A DNA stretch of 64,000 nucleotides from Planotetraspora thailandica (GTDB taxonomy: Bacteria > Actinomycetota > Actinomycetes > Streptosporangiales > Streptosporangiaceae): positions 1 to 64,000 of the forward strand of contig NZ_BOOR01000002.1 in assembly GCF_016863335.1 (NCBI RefSeq). The letters are read 5' to 3'. A program made the position numbers and the translations under genes. Below, piece after piece: positions 45,217 to 53,549 of this stretch (within the stretch, counting starts at the first letter, position 1; each line of letters starts with the position of its first letter). The notes under the pieces were generated by a model. The model was not told the origin of the DNA. It was given only the letters and a program-made list of their open reading frames with translations, and ran no database searches.

Positions 45217-47496
45217 TTGACTCAGCATCCACGGCCGGGAGGCGTCTTGGACTGGCATTCCACCGCCTGCGTGCTCTGCGCGTGCAACTGCGGCATCGAG
45301 ATCAAGCTGGACGGGCGCAGGTTCGAGCGGATCCGGGGAGACAAGGCGCACCCGTCCTCCCAGGGCTACACCTGCGAGAAGCCCCTGCGTCTCGACCACT
45401 ACCAGAACGCCCGAGACCGGCTCACCCACCCGCTGCGCCGGCGGCCCGACGGCTCCTTCGAGCAGATCGACTGGGACACGGCGATCCGCGAGGTCGCCGG
45501 AGGATTCGCGGGCGTCAGGGACGCATACGGCGGCGAGACGATCTTCTATTACGGCGGGGGAGGCCAGGGCAACCACCTGGGCGGCTCCTACGCGGGCGCG
45601 TTCCTCCGCTCGCTCGGCGCCCGCTATCGGTCGAACGCCCTTGCGCAGGAGAAGACCGGCCTGTTCTGGGTGAGCGACCAGATGCTCGGCGCCGTCACGA
45701 CGGGAGATCTCGACCACTGCGAGGTCGCCCTGTTCGTCGGGAAGAACCCCTGGCAGTCACACGGCGTTCCCCGGGCCCGGCCGACGCTCCGGGAGATCGC
45801 CCGTGATCCGCGCCGCTCGTTGATCGTGATCGACCCGCGGCGTACGGAGACCGCCGAACTGGCCGACATCCACCTCGCGGTGCGGCCGGGGACCGACGCC
45901 TGGCTGCTCGCGGCCATGGTGGCCGTGGTGGTCCAGGAAGATCTGATCGCGCATGACTGGCTGGCCGCGCACGCCGTGGACGTCGACGAGGTGGTCGCGG
46001 CGCTCCGGCGCATCCCGATCAGCGAATACGCCGAAATATCCGGCGTCGGGGAAGAACTGATCCGTACGGCCGCCCGCCGGATCGCCACGGCGAGCAGCGT
46101 GGCCCTGCACGAGGACCTGGGCGTGCAGATGTCGCCGCACTCCACCGTCACCAGCTATCTCGACCTCCTGCTGGTGTCGCTGACCGGCAACATCGGCCGT
46201 CTCGGCACCAACAACCCGCCGATCCCGCTCGCCCCGCTGGTGTCCTTCTCCCACTGGGGGCCCAAGCGCGACCGGGTCAGTCCGGTCGCGGGGGCGCGCA
46301 TCATCTCCGGCCTCGTGCCCGCCAACGTGATCGCCGAAGAGGTCCTCGCCGACCATCCCCGCCGATATCGGGCCATGCTCGTGGAAACCGCCAATCCCGT
46401 TCACTCGGTGGCGGACTCGCCGCGCATGCGCGAGGCGCTGGAGGCGCTCGACCTACTCGTGGTGATCGACGTCGCGATGACCGAGACGGCCCGCATGGCC
46501 GACTACGTGCTGCCGGCTCCCTCGCAGTTCGAGAAGTGGGAGGCCACGTTCTTCAACCTGGAGACGCCCGACAACTACTTCCACCTGCGCCGTCCGGTGC
46601 TCGGCCCGCCGGAGGGGTCCGACCTGCTGCCCGAGCCGGAGATCCACGCCCGTCTGTGCGAGGCCCTCGGCGTCGTCCCCGACCTGACACCCCTCCGCGA
46701 AGCGCTCACCACGGGAGGGCGGGCGGCCTTCGCCGCGGCGTTCCTCCAGACGCTGACCGACCCCGGGCTCGCCAAGATCGCGAGCGTCCTGCTGTACCGG
46801 ACTCTGGGCCCCACGCTCCCGCACGGCGCCGCGGCGGCCGCGTCCTTGTGGCCGCTCGCGCACCGGCTGGCCGCCGCCCACCCTGACGCCGTACGGCGGG
46901 CCGGCATCGAAGGGGAAGGCCCGGAGCTGGGGGAGCGGCTGTTCGACGCGATCCTCGCCCGCCCCTCCGGCGTGGTCTTCAGCAGGGACCAGGAGGGCGA
47001 CGCGATGGGCAGGCTCGGCACGCCCGACAAGAAGATCCACCTGGCGATCCCCGAGCTGCTGAGCGTGGTCGGCGACCTCGGGAACGGCCCCGCCACCGAC
47101 CCCGACTTCCCGTATGTGTTGTCGGCGGGGGAGCGCCGGGCCTTCACCGCCAACACGATCTTCCGTGATCCGGCCTGGCGCAGGCGCGACGCGGCGGGGA
47201 CGCTGCGCATCTGCCCGGCCGACGCCGAGCGGCTCGGCCTGGCCGCGGGCGCGCTGGCCCGGGTCACGACCCGGACGGGCAGCGTCGAGGTGCCGGTCGA
47301 GATCAACGACGGGCTGCAGCCCGGCCATGTCTCGCTCCCCAACGGCCTGGGGCTTTCCTATCCGGGCGCCGACGGCGCACCTTCGGTCACCGGAGCGGCC
47401 CCCAACGAGCTGACCGCCGCGGGCGACCGCGACCCGTACGCCGGGACGCCCTGGCACAAGCACGTGCCCGCCCGGGTGGAGGCCGTCGCCCGCTGA
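45217..47496 (+). CDS. Molybdopterin-dependent oxidoreductase (DMSO-reductase family)
   Basis: 759 residues. The [4Fe-4S] motif C-x2-C-x3-C-x27-C is Cys18, Cys21, Cys25 and Cys53, with an extra Cys at 23. The body has formate-dehydrogenase/nitrate-reductase-like blocks (DRLTHPLRRRPDGSFEQIDW, IVIDPRRTETAELADIHLAV, GNIGRLGTNNPP) and a C-terminal molybdopterin-binding domain (ARVTTRTGSVEVPVEINDGL). No Tat signal, so it is cytoplasmic. No partner subunit or cofactor gene is adjacent. TTG 45217 lies inside an inverted repeat (CTGAGT/ACTCAG, 45203-45225); TTG 45246 with GGGAGG upstream is an equally possible start, just ahead of Cys18. Confidence 0.85.
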   Translation: MTQHPRPGGVLDWHSTACVLCACNCGIEIKLDGRRFERIRGDKAHPSSQGYTCEKPLRLDHYQNARDRLTHPLRRRPDGSFEQIDWDTAIREVAGGFAGVRDAYGGETIFYYGGGGQGNHLGGSYAGAFLRSLGARYRSNALAQEKTGLFWVSDQMLGAVTTGDLDHCEVALFVGKNPWQSHGVPRARPTLREIARDPRRSLIVIDPRRTETAELADIHLAVRPGTDAWLLAAMVAVVVQEDLIAHDWLAAHAVDVDEVVAALRRIPISEYAEISGVGEELIRTAARRIATASSVALHEDLGVQMSPHSTVTSYLDLLLVSLTGNIGRLGTNNPPIPLAPLVSFSHWGPKRDRVSPVAGARIISGLVPANVIAEEVLADHPRRYRAMLVETANPVHSVADSPRMREALEALDLLVVIDVAMTETARMADYVLPAPSQFEKWEATFFNLETPDNYFHLRRPVLGPPEGSDLLPEPEIHARLCEALGVVPDLTPLREALTTGGRAAFAAAFLQTLTDPGLAKIASVLLYRTLGPTLPHGAAAAASLWPLAHRLAAAHPDAVRRAGIEGEGPELGERLFDAILARPSGVVFSRDQEGDAMGRLGTPDKKIHLAIPELLSVVGDLGNGPATDPDFPYVLSAGERRAFTANTIFRDPAWRRRDAAGTLRICPADAERLGLAAGALARVTTRTGSVEVPVEINDGLQPGHVSLPNGLGLSYPGADGAPSVTGAAPNELTAAGDRDPYAGTPWHKHVPARVEAVAR

Positions 47497-47499
47497 GAG

Positions 47500-47525
47500 C
47501 CGCCTCCCCTGTGCGGGGGAGGCGG
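47500..47525 (+). terminator. Terminator after molybdopterin oxidoreductase gene
   Basis: CCGCCTCCCC (47500-47509) and GGGGAGGCGG (47516-47525) make a perfect 10-bp stem with a 6-nt loop, starting 4 bp after the stop codon, then TTC. Confidence 0.8.
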
Positions 47526-47568
47526 TTCACGCCCCGAGGGGAGTCGCAGGAGCGGCCGCACGGCGACC

Positions 47569-47597
47569 GTGGGAGGTGCAGGTTCTCCACCTCCCAC
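47569..47597 (+). promoter_or_regulatory. 5'-leader hairpin before the 47610 gene
   Basis: GTGGGAGGTG (47569-47578) pairs perfectly with CACCTCCCAC (47588-47597), 9-nt loop. It ends 3 bp before the AGGGGC ribosome site (47601-47606), so it could affect translation initiation or be an operator. Confidence 0.4.
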
Positions 47598-47609
47598 GAA
47601 AGGGGCACG

Positions 47610-48746
47610 ATGCACGCTCCATCCGCACCTGTTCCGCCGGCGCCCGTTCCAGCAGCGGCGGCTTCTGGAGGCACGCCGCCCACCCGGCACCGAGGCGTCT
47701 GGGTCGCCTACGCTGCCGCCGCCTGGGCGGCCACCTACGGTGTCGCCGCGCTCGTCTGGACGCTGACGGGCCGGGGGTACCCGTTCTGGCGCAACGAGCC
47801 CGACGCCGTGCTTCACGGCGTCTCGCCGGACGTGGGCGCCCCCGTCTTCGCCGCCGTTCTGCTGGCCACCGCCGTCGCGGCCCTCGCCATGGCAGGCCGG
47901 CATGCCGTACGGCTCAGCGGGCTGCCCCGGGCGGCCCTGCTGACCTTCGGGTGGGCGGTCTCCGCCGCCCTGCTGGCGGTCGTCCCGAGCGCGAACGCGC
48001 TGGCCCTGACCGGGTATGCGCCCATGTTGATCATCGGCGCGCCGTTCGGCTGGCCGCCCGACGTCGACTACAGCCACGTCCTCAACTGGTCGATGGCCAA
48101 CGAGGTGTGGTGCATGGCCGGCGGCTATCTCCTCGGATTCGCGGTGTTGTCCTGGCAACGCACGACCCGGGCAGCGTGCGCTCGGTGCGGCCGGCGTCCC
48201 GGCGCGGACGGCAGCGCCCGGATCCTCCGGTGGGGCCGCCGGGCGACCCTGGTCGCCGTCGTGGTGCCGCTTCTCTACGCCGCGAGCCGTCTCGCCTGGC
48301 TGGCGGGCATCCCGCTCGGCATCACCGACGACATGCTGCGGGAGCTCCAGGACAGCGGTGGGGTCTGGGCCGGGGCGGGGCTCGGCGCGTTCGCCGTGGT
48401 CGGCTCGGTCCTGACCCTCGGGCTGATCCAGCGCTGGGGTGAGGTCTTCCCGCGATGGATGGTCGGACTGGCGGGGCGGCGGGTGCCGATCAAGCTGGCG
48501 GTGATTCCGGCCGCGTACGTCGCGCCCATCGTCGTCTCCGCCGGCCTGGGCATCGCGACGTCGTCCGCGATCTGGCACGTGGCCGGATACAGCAAGGCGC
48601 TGGTCGTCACGCACATGTTGTGGCCTGTCTGGGGGATCGCCCTCGCCTTCGCGGCCTACGCCTACCACCTGAGGCGGCGGGGCGCCTGCACGGCCTGCGG
48701 ACTGGGCGGCGCTCAGCCCGCCGGGCTGACGAACCCCGATTCGTAG
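47610..48746 (+). CDS. Polytopic membrane protein, uncharacterised
   Basis: 378 residues. After a Pro/Ala-rich 28-residue lead there are about eight to nine membrane helices (GVWVAYAAAAWAATYGVAAL, VFAAVLLATAVAALAMAG, LLTFGWAVSAALLAVV and others). A Cys pair lies in a cytoplasmic loop (AACARCGRRPG) and another near the end (GACTACGLGG), suggesting small metal- or thiol-binding sites. The family is not recognised. ATG 47610 follows GAAAGGGGC. Its last 34 bp overlap the 3' end of the convergent response-regulator gene. Confidence 0.72.
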   Translation: MHAPSAPVPPAPVPAAAASGGTPPTRHRGVWVAYAAAAWAATYGVAALVWTLTGRGYPFWRNEPDAVLHGVSPDVGAPVFAAVLLATAVAALAMAGRHAVRLSGLPRAALLTFGWAVSAALLAVVPSANALALTGYAPMLIIGAPFGWPPDVDYSHVLNWSMANEVWCMAGGYLLGFAVLSWQRTTRAACARCGRRPGADGSARILRWGRRATLVAVVVPLLYAASRLAWLAGIPLGITDDMLRELQDSGGVWAGAGLGAFAVVGSVLTLGLIQRWGEVFPRWMVGLAGRRVPIKLAVIPAAYVAPIVVSAGLGIATSSAIWHVAGYSKALVVTHMLWPVWGIALAFAAYAYHLRRRGACTACGLGGAQPAGLTNPDS

Positions 48747-49384
48747 GCGACGATGACCGCCTGGGTGCGGTCGCGGGCGCCGAGCTTGCCGAGCACGTTG
48801 CCCACATGCGTCTTGATCGTCTCGGCCCCCACCACGAGGGCCGAGGCGATCTCGGCGTTGGAAAGGCCCGCCGCCATCAGCCGCAGCACCTCGGCCTCAC
48901 GCTCGGTCAGCCGGGCCCGGCGCAGCCGCTCGGCCGCCCCTCCCGCCGCATCCCCTCCCGCCGGGCCGTGCGCCCTGACCAGACGGCGGAGGGCCGCGGG
49001 GAACACCAGCGACTCCCCTCCGGCCACCACCCGGATCGCCTCGACCACCTCCGCGGGGCGGGCGCGCTTGAGCACGAACCCACTCGCCCCCGCACGCAAC
49101 GCCTCGTACACGTAGTCGTCGTTCTCGAACGTGGTGATGACCAGCACCTTCGGCGGCTCGCCCGACACGGCCAACAGGCGGCGGGTCGCCGTGATGCCGT
49201 CGATGGCGGGCATGCGCACGTCCATCAGCACCACGTCAGGACGGGTCCGGGCGACCATCGTCATCACCTCCGCCCCGTCGGCCGCCTCGCCCACGACCTC
49301 GAGGCCCGGCTGCGCGCCGACGATGACCCGAAGGCCCACCCGGATGAGCTCGTCGTCGTCGACGATCGCGACCCGGATCGTCAC
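48713..49384 (-). CDS. NarL/FixJ-family response regulator
   Basis: 223 residues. The receiver domain has the acidic pair in AIVDDDELIRVGLR, the phospho-acceptor Asp55 in VVLMDVRMPAIDG, and Lys in FVLKRARPAE. The C-terminal LuxR-type helix-turn-helix is LTEREAEVLRLMAAGLSNAE, then TIKTHVGNVLGKLGARDRTQ. GTG 49384 overlaps the kinase stop by GTGA, so kinase and regulator are translated together. Target genes are unknown; the upstream SLATT gene in the same operon is one candidate. Confidence 0.93.
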   Translation of the reverse strand: MTIRVAIVDDDELIRVGLRVIVGAQPGLEVVGEAADGAEVMTMVARTRPDVVLMDVRMPAIDGITATRRLLAVSGEPPKVLVITTFENDDYVYEALRAGASGFVLKRARPAEVVEAIRVVAGGESLVFPAALRRLVRAHGPAGGDAAGGAAERLRRARLTEREAEVLRLMAAGLSNAEIASALVVGAETIKTHVGNVLGKLGARDRTQAVIVAYESGFVSPAG

Positions 49385-50631
49385 GACGGCCTCACCGCCG
49401 GCAGACGTACGTGCACGCGCCACCTCCCGTCGTCCGGCCCGGCCGTCATGGTTCCCCCGAGCAGGCCCACCCGTTCGCGCATGCCGGTGATGCCCCGGCC
49501 GTCGCCTGGCCGTACGGGCCGGGTGAGGGGGCTGGCCACGTCGATGACGAGGACCTCGCCGTCGAGCGCGACGCGCAGGTCGACCGGCACCGGGCCGGCG
49601 TGACGCAGCACGTTGGTGAGGCTCTCCTGCACGATCCGGTAACCCTCCCGCGACACCGGGGCGGGCACCTCGTCCACCCTGCCGGCGATTTCGGCGCGCA
49701 CCTCGACCCCGGCGCCGCGCGAGTCGGCCACCAGGCGGCCGAGGCCGTTCAGATCGTGCCCGGAGGAGCGGTCGGAGGCCTCGCCGTCCCGCAGCATGCC
49801 GAGCAGGAGGTCGAGCTCCTCGGCCGCGGCGCGCCCGGCCTCCTCGATCGCGCCGAGCGCGCGGCGCACGAACGCCGGATCGTCGTCGAGCACCTCCCGC
49901 GCGGCCGCCGCCTGCACCGTCGTCACCGTCAGCGCGTGCCCGACCGAGTCGTGCAGCTCGCGGGCCAGCCGGTTTCGCTCGGCCAGCCGTACGGCATGGG
50001 CCTCGAGGGCGGCGATCCGCTCGGCGGGCGACGGCCCGAGCAGCACGGGGGCCATGACGGCGGCGAGCGCCCCGAGCCCCGCCACGGCGTACACCACGCC
50101 GACGATCAGCACGACGCCGAGGACGGCGAGCCAGCCCGAGTCGTGCTCGTCCAGGGGCCCGAGCCGCAGACCGGACAGCGCCTGCCCGCCGACGCCGAGC
50201 CGCTGGCCGATGAAGATCACCGCCATCACCATGGGGATGAGCAGCAGTGCCGCCACCAGGCCGCCGATCACCAGATGCACGGCGAACCACAACGCGGCAC
50301 GCAGGCGGGTCTCCCGCGCATGCCGTCCGCGCTCGGCCGTCGCGGGCGGGTCGGGGAGAGGAACGCCGAGCAGTGCCCGCGCGGCCACGATCTCCAGTGC
50401 CCGAGTGCCCCTCAGGAACGGCGGCACCCCGGCGATGGGAAGCGCGACGGCCAGCACCAGCAGGGTCAGCGCCGGAGGCATCTGGGGAGCGGTCGACAGC
50501 TCCACGAAGGCGGCGCCCACCAGCAGGTACGGCAGGAGGAGGATGCCGCCGAGCAACAGATGGACCCCCCGGCGGTAGGTCGTGCCGCTGACCAGGGGGC
50601 CGGTCACCGTACGAATCGTCACGCGCGCCAT
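49381..50631 (-). CDS. Sensor histidine kinase (DesK/NarL-type, HisKA_3)
   Basis: 416 residues. The N-terminal sensor part has about four membrane helices (about 22-42, 55-72, 113-142, 167-198) with no large extracellular domain, suggesting membrane-state or intramembrane sensing. The dimerisation box RNRLARELHDSVGHALTV has the phospho-His at 227. The ATPase domain has YRIVQESLTNVLRHAGP (N box) and GRGITGMRERVGLLGG (G box). It starts at ATG 50631, 10 bp after the SLATT stop, and overlaps the response regulator by 4 bp. Confidence 0.93.
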   Translation of the reverse strand: MARVTIRTVTGPLVSGTTYRRGVHLLLGGILLLPYLLVGAAFVELSTAPQMPPALTLLVLAVALPIAGVPPFLRGTRALEIVAARALLGVPLPDPPATAERGRHARETRLRAALWFAVHLVIGGLVAALLLIPMVMAVIFIGQRLGVGGQALSGLRLGPLDEHDSGWLAVLGVVLIVGVVYAVAGLGALAAVMAPVLLGPSPAERIAALEAHAVRLAERNRLARELHDSVGHALTVTTVQAAAAREVLDDDPAFVRRALGAIEEAGRAAAEELDLLLGMLRDGEASDRSSGHDLNGLGRLVADSRGAGVEVRAEIAGRVDEVPAPVSREGYRIVQESLTNVLRHAGPVPVDLRVALDGEVLVIDVASPLTRPVRPGDGRGITGMRERVGLLGGTMTAGPDDGRWRVHVRLPAVRPS

Positions 50632-50641
50632 GTCGCGTGAT

Positions 50642-51298
50642 TCAGCGCGCGCCGGCCTGGGTGTTGAGCTGGGCGACCGCGTTCTGGAAGTCGCTCACCC
50701 ATTCCGAGGTCTCCTCGGCAGTGATGACCGAAATGTCGGACATGAAGGCTCGAAGGAGTTCGAGATAGTCGTGGACCGGGGTGGGCTGCGAGTTGAGGGC
50801 GTCGTGCGCGTTGAGCGCGGCCCAGTCGAGCTGGAACTCGACGAGCCGGCGCTGAATCTTCTGCACGGCGACCATGTCGCGCATCCACCCCGAGGACAGC
50901 CCGAGGAAATGGTCGAAGCCGATGCAGACGCCGGCGGCCGCCAGCAGCACGTATCCCCAGGCGAGGTTGCCCGAGTTGTTCTGGGTGCCTCCGGCGGTCG
51001 CGATCAGCGGCTGGAGGGCGCCCGCCGCGCCCAGCAGGATCGCCAGGGCGCGCAGGATCTGGGACGGGACACGCTTGCGCATCCGGTCGTCCAGGTACCA
51101 CTCGGCGTTCTCGATCGCCCTGCCCTCCGCGACCTCGTACATCCGGCGCAGCGCCTCGTCGGGTGCCCGCCACTGCTCGGGCGACAGCAGCACGAACCGG
51201 TGCGTGCGCAGGTCGCGCTGCCTGCGTGCGCGCCTGGCGGCCTTCCGCAGGTCGGCTTTCAGGGGGGTGGGGGCGCCCGGCCCGTCAGGCATGGTCAC
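50642..51298 (-). CDS. SLATT-type two-transmembrane protein
   Basis: 218 residues. A basic N-terminal arm (LRKAARRARRQRDLRTHRF) leads to EWYLDDRMRKRVPSQILRAL and two membrane helices (about 81-101 and 113-130), then FDHFLGLSSGWMRDMVAVQK and a helical cytoplasmic tail. This pattern fits SLATT proteins, predicted pore-forming effectors often linked to nucleotide-sensing conflict systems, also found alone in actinomycetes. GTG 51298 has CCGGAG 6 nt upstream. It is first in a unit with the histidine kinase (10 bp gap) and response regulator. Family assignment is by eye. Confidence 0.65.
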   Translation of the reverse strand: MTMPDGPGAPTPLKADLRKAARRARRQRDLRTHRFVLLSPEQWRAPDEALRRMYEVAEGRAIENAEWYLDDRMRKRVPSQILRALAILLGAAGALQPLIATAGGTQNNSGNLAWGYVLLAAAGVCIGFDHFLGLSSGWMRDMVAVQKIQRRLVEFQLDWAALNAHDALNSQPTPVHDYLELLRAFMSDISVITAEETSEWVSDFQNAVAQLNTQAGAR

Positions 51299-51358
51299 TT
51301 CTTCTCCGGAGGCTGCGTCAGCTCGGTGTCGTACGGCACCTGCCGGGGATCGGCGAGG

Positions 51359-51478
51359 TCATCTGGTGCGAACGTACACAGATTGATCGCCGACCAGAAG
51401 CCCGAGTCCCAGACTTCCGGCGTGGCCGTACGGCTTTCGGAGGTTACGGGCTGAGGGGAGCCCCGGCGGGTCGTGCAT
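51359..51478 (-). other. 39-codon ORF starting in the last repeat core of array B
   Basis: ATG 51478 lies in the leftmost repeat core. The ORF starts MHDPPGLPSARNLRKPYG, whose NLRKP resembles the DLRKP/DLRRP of the micro-ORFs, and stops 60 bp before the SLATT start. It is either a diverged unit or chance. No ribosome site is visible. Confidence 0.25.
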
Positions 51479-51480
51479 GA

Positions 51481-51531
51481 TCACGACATGCGTCGTCGCA
51501 GGTCGGGCGGCACATCGCCGAACTTCTGCAT
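51481..51531 (-). other. Second micro-ORF of array B (16 codons)
   Basis: Encodes MQKFGDVPPDLRRRMS and then TGA; TC separates it from the next ATG. Same length and layout as the micro-ORFs of array A. Confidence 0.3.
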
Positions 51532-51533
51532 GA

Positions 51534-51584
51534 TCACGATACGGGTCGGGCCAGGTCGCGGGCATGAAACCCGAACTTCTGCAT
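51534..51584 (-). other. First micro-ORF of array B (16 codons)
   Basis: Encodes MQKFGFHARDLARPVS and then TGA. The ATG lies 12 bp beyond the terminator hairpin of pgl in the direction of transcription. Confidence 0.3.
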
Positions 51585-51595
51585 GATCACGCCCA

Positions 51596-51631
51596 AGAGG
51601 GGCCCTGGGCCCGGGGGACCCAGGGCCCTCT
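51596..51631. terminator. Terminator after pgl
   Basis: AGAGGGGCCCTGGG (51596-51609) pairs with CCCAGGGCCCTCT (51619-51631), 13 bp with one bulge and a 9-nt loop. It starts 5 bp beyond the pgl stop and abuts array B. Confidence 0.8.
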
Positions 51632-51636
51632 GGAGG

Positions 51637-52413
51637 TCAGGGGGAGGCGATGCGGCCGAGGGTGGGGGGGATCTTGGTGGCGGATCCCCGGTCGAGCAGG
51701 AAGAGGGTGCCGTGACGTCCCCTGGCCCCCGCCGCCGGCACCTGCATCGGGCCGGCGGACGATAGGGCGAGGTGGACGGCCTGCGCCTTCTCCGCGCCTC
51801 CGGCGACCACCCACACCTCACGGGCGGCGTTGATGGCCGGGAAGGTCAGGGAGATCCGGGTGGGCGGCGGCTTGGGCGAGCCGTGCACCGCCACGACCGA
51901 GCGCTCCTGCTCGTACAACGCCGGCTGGCCGGGGAACAGGGACGCGACGTGCCCGTCCGGGCCCATCCCGAGGAGCAGCACGTCGAACGTGGGCACCGGG
52001 CCGTGGTCCTCGGGCCTGGCGGCCTTGGCCAGCTCGACGGCGTACGCCTCGGCCGCCTCCTCCGCCGTGAGGCCGGAATCCGGGCCGGGCATCGGGTGCA
52101 CGCGGGACGGGTCGACGTCCACGTGGTCGAGCAGGGCCTGCCTGGCCCCGGTCTCGTTGCGCTCGGGGTGGCCGTCGGGGAGGAACCGCTCGTCTCCCCA
52201 CCAGATGTCGAGCGCGCGCCAGTCGATCGCGTCACGGGCGGGCGTCGCGGCCACCGCCGCGAGCGTGGCGATGCCGACGGTCCCGCCGGTCAGCACGACG
52301 TGGGCCGAGCCGCGGGCGGCCTGGGTGTCCACCAGCCGCGTGATCAGCCGGGCGGCGGCCGCCTGGGCCAGCACCTCGGTGTCGCGGTGGACGATGACTG
52401 TGGGAACGCTCAT
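51637..52413 (-). CDS. pgl: 6-phosphogluconolactonase
   Basis: 258 residues. AHVVLTGGTVGIATLAAVA, WRALDIWWGDERFLPDGHPE, and LLLGMGPDGHVASLFPGQPA are the diagnostic DevB/SOL-type motifs. It hydrolyses 6-phosphoglucono-lactone in the oxidative pentose-phosphate pathway. ATG 52413 is used; the frame stays open further but without family similarity. It is last in the tkt-tal-pgi-zwf-opcA-pgl cluster, 187 bp from opcA with a hairpin between, so it may be attenuated or have its own promoter. Confidence 0.95.
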   Translation of the reverse strand: MSVPTVIVHRDTEVLAQAAAARLITRLVDTQAARGSAHVVLTGGTVGIATLAAVAATPARDAIDWRALDIWWGDERFLPDGHPERNETGARQALLDHVDVDPSRVHPMPGPDSGLTAEEAAEAYAVELAKAARPEDHGPVPTFDVLLLGMGPDGHVASLFPGQPALYEQERSVVAVHGSPKPPPTRISLTFPAINAAREVWVVAGGAEKAQAVHLALSSAGPMQVPAAGARGRHGTLFLLDRGSATKIPPTLGRIASP

Positions 52414-52565
52414 GACGTCTTCTCTTTCACGCGCGTGGATTTCACGTGCCAAAAGCCCCGGCGACTCGGGCGTGCCGGGCGCTTCACCTGCCAGGTTCGC
52501 ATGTCCGGGCCGGTCTTCCGTCCGACCCGCCGTCATGCCGACCGAATCGGGACCCGGCCATGCGG

Positions 52566-52593
52566 CCGGGGAGCCCGCCACGGGGCTCCCCGG
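52566..52593 (-). terminator. Hairpin between opcA and pgl
   Basis: CCGGGGAGCC (52566-52575) and GGCTCCCCGG (52584-52593) form a perfect 10-bp stem, 8-nt loop, 7 bp after the opcA stop on the minus strand. It is likely a (partial) terminator before pgl. Confidence 0.6.
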
Positions 52594-52600
52594 CCACGGG

Positions 52601-53512
52601 TCAGCCGGATCCCTTGGCCAGTTGCTGCAGCGCCGACGAGTACGTCTCGTCTGGGTCCAGCCTGCGCAGTTCCTCGGCGAGGAGCTCGGAGGTGGCCCTG
52701 CGCGTCAGCGCGACCCGCCGGTCGGGCTGACCGGGCTTGGACAGTGTGGCCAGCCGGGCGTCGCCCCTGGTCACCTCGAGCCGGCCGCCGCCGCCCAGGT
52801 CGAGCCGCACGGCGGTGAGGCCGGGGCCGGAGGAGTCGGTCACCCGGACGGGGGCGCCGAGCCGCTGCGACAACCACGCCGCGAGCAGCGGCGCGCTGGC
52901 GTTGTCGGGCACGGCCTCCACGACACCGGACTCGACCTTCCCCACCGGCTGGTCGAACGCCGCGGCGAGCAGGCTCCGCCACGGGGTGAGCCGGGTCCAG
53001 GTCAGGTCGGTGTCCCCGGGGACGTAGCCGCCGAGCCTGGACGTGATCGTCGCCAGCGGGTCACGCGTGGAGCGGGCGTCGGTGATGCGCCGGCTGGCCA
53101 GCCGTCCGACGGGGTCCTGCGCGGGCACCGCGGGGGCGTCGCCGGGCCACCAGACCACGACGGGGGTGTCGGTGAGCAGCAGCGGGGTGATCACCGAGTC
53201 GGCGTGGCCGGTCAGCTCGCCGTACAGGCGCAGCAGCACGACCTCGCCGGGGGAGGACTCGCCCACCCTGATCTCGGCGTCGAGCCGGTTGGGCTCGGCC
53301 GGATCACGGTTGATGATCACCAGTATGCGCGACGGGTGCTCGCGCGCCGCCTCGGTCGCCGCCCGGACCGCGTCGTACTGCCCGGCCTCGTCGACCACCA
53401 TCACGAGCGTCAGCACCATGCCCACGGCCGGAGCGCCCATCTGGTGGCGCAGCCGGGTGAGCGTCGAGGAGATCTTCGACGCCGTCGTCTCTGTCAGGTT
53501 GAAGGTCGTCAC
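52601..53512 (-). CDS. opcA: OpcA, glucose-6-phosphate dehydrogenase assembly protein
   Basis: 303 residues. SRILVIINRDPAEPNRLDAE, SVITPLLLTDTPVVVWWPGD and the C-terminal TSELLAEELRRLDPDETYSS are typical. OpcA assembles and redox-activates G6PD in cyanobacteria and is regularly encoded after zwf in actinobacteria, as here (37 bp after zwf). GTG 53512 (VTTFNLTETTASKISST) is the start. Confidence 0.94.
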   Translation of the reverse strand: MTTFNLTETTASKISSTLTRLRHQMGAPAVGMVLTLVMVVDEAGQYDAVRAATEAAREHPSRILVIINRDPAEPNRLDAEIRVGESSPGEVVLLRLYGELTGHADSVITPLLLTDTPVVVWWPGDAPAVPAQDPVGRLASRRITDARSTRDPLATITSRLGGYVPGDTDLTWTRLTPWRSLLAAAFDQPVGKVESGVVEAVPDNASAPLLAAWLSQRLGAPVRVTDSSGPGLTAVRLDLGGGGRLEVTRGDARLATLSKPGQPDRRVALTRRATSELLAEELRRLDPDETYSSALQQLAKGSG

Positions 53513-53549
53513 CGCGAGCTCCCCTCGTTTTGCGCTTCGGGCAGCCGGT

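Larger units (their letters stand above)
51474..51601. repeat. 53-bp-period intergenic repeat array B
   Basis: TGCATGATCACG occurs at 51474, 51527 and 51580, spaced exactly 53 bp. As in array A, CAGGTC and CCGAACTTC are fixed inside each spacer, and the right end continues CCCAAGAGGGG. The array lies in the 338-bp gap between the start of the SLATT gene and the stop of pgl. The rest of that gap (51299-51470) shows no clear feature beyond the 39-codon ORF. Confidence 0.85.

Noticed and set aside
52414-52581. N-terminal extension of pgl
   Set aside because: The frame is open, but the residues lack lactonase similarity and ATG 52413 fits the family start.
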